Of a stretch of 64,000 bases of DNA, positions 61,824 through 64,000 are shown piece by piece. Within the stretch, counting starts at the first letter, position 1, and the number at the start of each line of letters is the position of its first letter. Location of the stretch: positions 1,178,001-1,242,000 of the forward strand of contig NC_079885.1 of NCBI RefSeq assembly GCF_029227915.1. The letters run 5' to 3'. The translations under genes were made by a program, and so were the position numbers. The notes beneath the pieces were generated by a model. The model was given only the letters and a program-made list of their open reading frames with translations. It was not told the DNA's origin and did no database searches. The DNA comes from Hydractinia symbiolongicarpus (taxonomy: Eukaryota; Cnidaria; Hydrozoa; Anthoathecata; Hydractiniidae).

Positions 61824-64000
61824 GGACTCGGCCCGTATAGTCAAAAGTATACAAAGAAAGTACCCAGGGAGTAAACTCATTTCCCGAACGATTTTTTAAA
61901 TTTTTTTTTCACCACTAAAACGCATAAAACTTGTAGTTTTTAAAAATGTTTTCATTTTTGATGAGACGCTTAATGAAAGAGGTTTAATCGCCGGAAAACG
62001 AAAACCCGCGATTTTCCGTAAATCCCGGGCTTGGCCCGTATAGTCGAATGTATACAAAGAAAGTACCCTGTGAGTAAACTCATTTCCAGAACGATTTTTT
62101 AAATTTCTTTTTCACCACTAAAACGCATGAGACTTGTAGTTTTCAAAAATGTTTTCATTTTTGATGAGACGCTGAATAAAATAAGTTTAATCGCCGGATA
62201 AAGAAAACCCGCGATTTCCCGTAAATCCCGGCTTGGCCCGTGTAGTCAAAAGTATACAAAGAAAGTACCCAGGGAGTAAACTCATTTCCCGAACGATTTT
62301 TTAAATTACTTTTTCACCACTAAAACGCATGAGACTTGTAGTTTTTAAAAATGTTTTCATTTTCCATGAGACGCTGAATAAAAGAAGTTTTATCGCCGGC
62401 AAACGAAAACCTCCGATTTCCCGTAAATCCTGGACTCGGCCCGTATAGTCAAAAGTATACAAAGAAAGTACCCAGGGTGTAAACTCACTTCCCAAACGAT
62501 TTTTTAAATTATTATTTCACCACTAAAACGCATGAGACTTGTAGTTTTCAAGAATGTTTTCATTTTTGATGAGACGCTGAATAAAAGCAGTTTAATCGCC
62601 GGCAAACGAAAACCTGCGATTTCCCGTAAATCCTGGACTCGGTCCGTATAGTCAAAAGTATACAAATAAAGTACCCAGGGATTAAACTCATTTCCAGAAC
62701 GATTTTTTAAATTATTTCTTCACCACTAAAACGCATAAGACTTGTAGTTTTTAAAAATGTTTTCATTTTTGATGAGACGCTGAATAAAAGAAGTTTAATC
62801 GCCGGCAAACGAAAACCCGCGATTTCCCGTAAATCCCGGGCTTGGCCCGTATAGTCAAAAGTATAAAAAGAAAGTACCCAGGGAGTAAACTCATTTCCCG
62901 AACGATTTTTTATATTATTTTTTTACCACTAAACGCAAGAGACTTGTAGTTTTCAAAAATATTTTCATATTTGATGGGACGCTGAATAAAAGAAGTTTAA
63001 TCGCCGGCAAATGAAAATCCGCGATTTTCCGTAAATCCCGGACTCGGCCCGTATAGTCAAAAGTATACAAAGAAAGTACCCAGGGAGTAAACTCATTTCC
63101 CGAACGATTTTTTAAATTACTTTTTCACCACTAAAACGCATGAGACTTGTAGTTTTTAAAAATGTTTTCATTTTCCATGAGACGCTGAATAAAAGAAGTT
63201 TTATCGCCGGCAAACGAAAACCTCGGATTTCCCGTAAATCCGGGACTCGGCCCGTATAGTCAAAAGTATACAAAGAAAGTACCCAGGGTGTAAACTCACT
63301 TCCCAAACGATTTTTTAAATTATTATTTCACCACTAAAACGCATGAGACTTGTAGTTTTCAAGAATGTTTTCATTTTTGATGAGACGCTGAATAAAAGCA
63401 GTTTAATCGCCGGCAAACGAAAACCTGCGATTTCCCGTAAATCCTGGACTCGGCCCGTATAGTCAAAAGTGTACAAAGAAAGTACCCAGGGAGTAAACTC
63501 ATTTCCAGAACGATTTTTTAAATTATTTCTTCACCACTAAAACGCATGTGACTTGTAGTTTTCAAAAATGTTTTCATTTTTGATGAGACGCTTAATGAAA
63601 GAGGCTTAATCGCCGGCAAACGAAAACCCGCGATTTCCCGTAAATCCCGGGCTTGGCCCGTATAGTCAAAAGTATAAAAAGAAAGTACCCAGGGAGTAAA
63701 CGCATTTCCCGAACGATTTTTTATATTATTTTTTTACCACTAAACGCAAGAGACTTGTAGTTTTCAAAAATATTTTCATATTTGATGGGACGCTGAATAA
63801 AAGAAGTTTAATCGCCGGCAAACGAAAATCCGCGATTTTCCGTAAATCCCGGACTCGGCCCGTATAGTCAAAAGTATACAAAGAAAGTACCCAGGGAGTA
63901 AACTCATTTCCCGAACGATTTTTTAAATTATTTTTTCACCACTAAAACGCATAAGACTTGTAGTTTTTAAAAATGTTTTCATTTTTGATGAGACGCTGAA
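61824..64000 (+). repeat. Array continuation with a 4-mer pair, cut by the window end
   Basis: After the 31-mer, about 61880-62400 resembles 48540-49000: ccggataaag (62194) and ttttccatgagac (62361) recur from the left flank of the 32-mer. Then about 62295-63105 is repeated at about 63106-63915 (offset 811), with ttttccatgagac at 63172, caagagac units at 62934 and 63745, and cttcaccac. The second copy has drifted more than other pairs in this window: acctcggatt with tccgggactc (63212-63246), aacgcatgtgac (63541), gtaaacgcattt (63697) and gtgtacaaag (63468). The array runs off the window in mid-monomer. Confidence 0.8.

Larger units (their letters stand above)
1..64000 (+). repeat. Satellite DNA array, about 203 bp monomer, higher-order organisation
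   Basis: The entire window is tandem copies of a 202-203 bp unit, all in one orientation. Landmarks recur in every unit in fixed order: tcaaaagtata, a tacccaggg-type segment, aaactcatttcc, a T-rich tract, cactaaaacgcat, gacttgtagtttt, gatgagacgct, a GC core from aatcgccgg to cccgtatag, then the next unit. Lengths of 202 and 203 come from single-base indels at a few sites: T-tract, taaaacg/taaacg, cccgggc/cccggc, cccgtaaatccc/cccttaatccc. The array runs through both window ends, so its true length is unknown. Arrays of this kind are eukaryotic heterochromatin; the chromosomal location cannot be told from the sequence. I do not recognise the family. Confidence 0.98.

Noticed and set aside
1-64000. 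CRISPR array or other repeat-spacer system.
   Set aside because: Units are contiguous 202-203 bp satellites with no unique spacers and no neighbouring cas-like genes.
1-64000. LTR, transposon or rDNA spacer origin of the repeat.
   Set aside because: No terminal repeats, target-site duplications, transposase or polymerase coding capacity, or rRNA sequence was recognised. Origin from a spacer or element fragment cannot be excluded without a database search.

Overview
The whole 64 kb window is one uninterrupted head-to-tail satellite DNA array. I see no unique sequence, protein gene, RNA gene, transposon insertion, inversion or CRISPR array. The unit is about 202-203 bp (roughly 316 monomers) and about 38% GC by hand count of one monomer. 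It has a T-rich half and a GC-rich core. All monomers read in the same direction.

Organism: an array this long is a eukaryotic heterochromatin feature (centromeric, pericentromeric, subtelomeric, or on a sex or B chromosome). I do not recognise the family and cannot name a clade. Each monomer keeps about 12 CpG sites, more than its base composition predicts. That argues against an old, heavily CpG-methylated vertebrate-type locus and fits an invertebrate, fungus or other lineage without CpG decay, or very recent amplification.

Monomer classes: by diagnostic variants I separate five, named here a to e. a has ttatatt, taccactaaacgc and gatgggac. b has the 9-T tract and gcttaatgaaagagg. c has cgaatgtatac, ccctgtgag and ccagaacg. 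d has ttactttttcacc, tttcgatgag and acctccg. e has ccagggtg, tttccccac, caagaatg and aaagcag. a and b differ at about 17 positions, whereas copies of the same class in duplicated blocks are almost identical. This is the signature of higher-order repeats (HORs). Local orders such as a-b-c and b-c-d-e recur, and chimeric monomers mark old exchange points.

Layout: 1-4748 nested 7-, 14- and 16-monomer duplications; 4749-6772 a 5-mer pair (1012 bp); 6773-11349 the left part of a large paralogous block; 11350-16569 a 9-mer unit (1825 bp) in three copies, the last partial; 16570-19539 a mosaic with a twin 28.6 kb downstream; 19540-21159 and 21853-23472 two 4-mer pairs (810 bp); 23473-26884 the right part of the large block; 26885-36809 a 24/25-mer pair (4861 and 5064 bp); 37381-44872 an 18/19-mer pair (3645 and 3847 bp); 44873-49058 the 28.6 kb twin; 49059-61823 a 32/31-mer pair (6483 and 6282 bp); 61824-64000 a further 4-mer pair. 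Length differences between paralogous blocks are whole numbers of monomers, often exactly four, as expected from unequal exchange in register.

The many 60-120 codon open frames on both strands are by-products of the repeat and I call none of them a gene. Block boundaries were found by eye from shared private variants and may be off by tens of bases.
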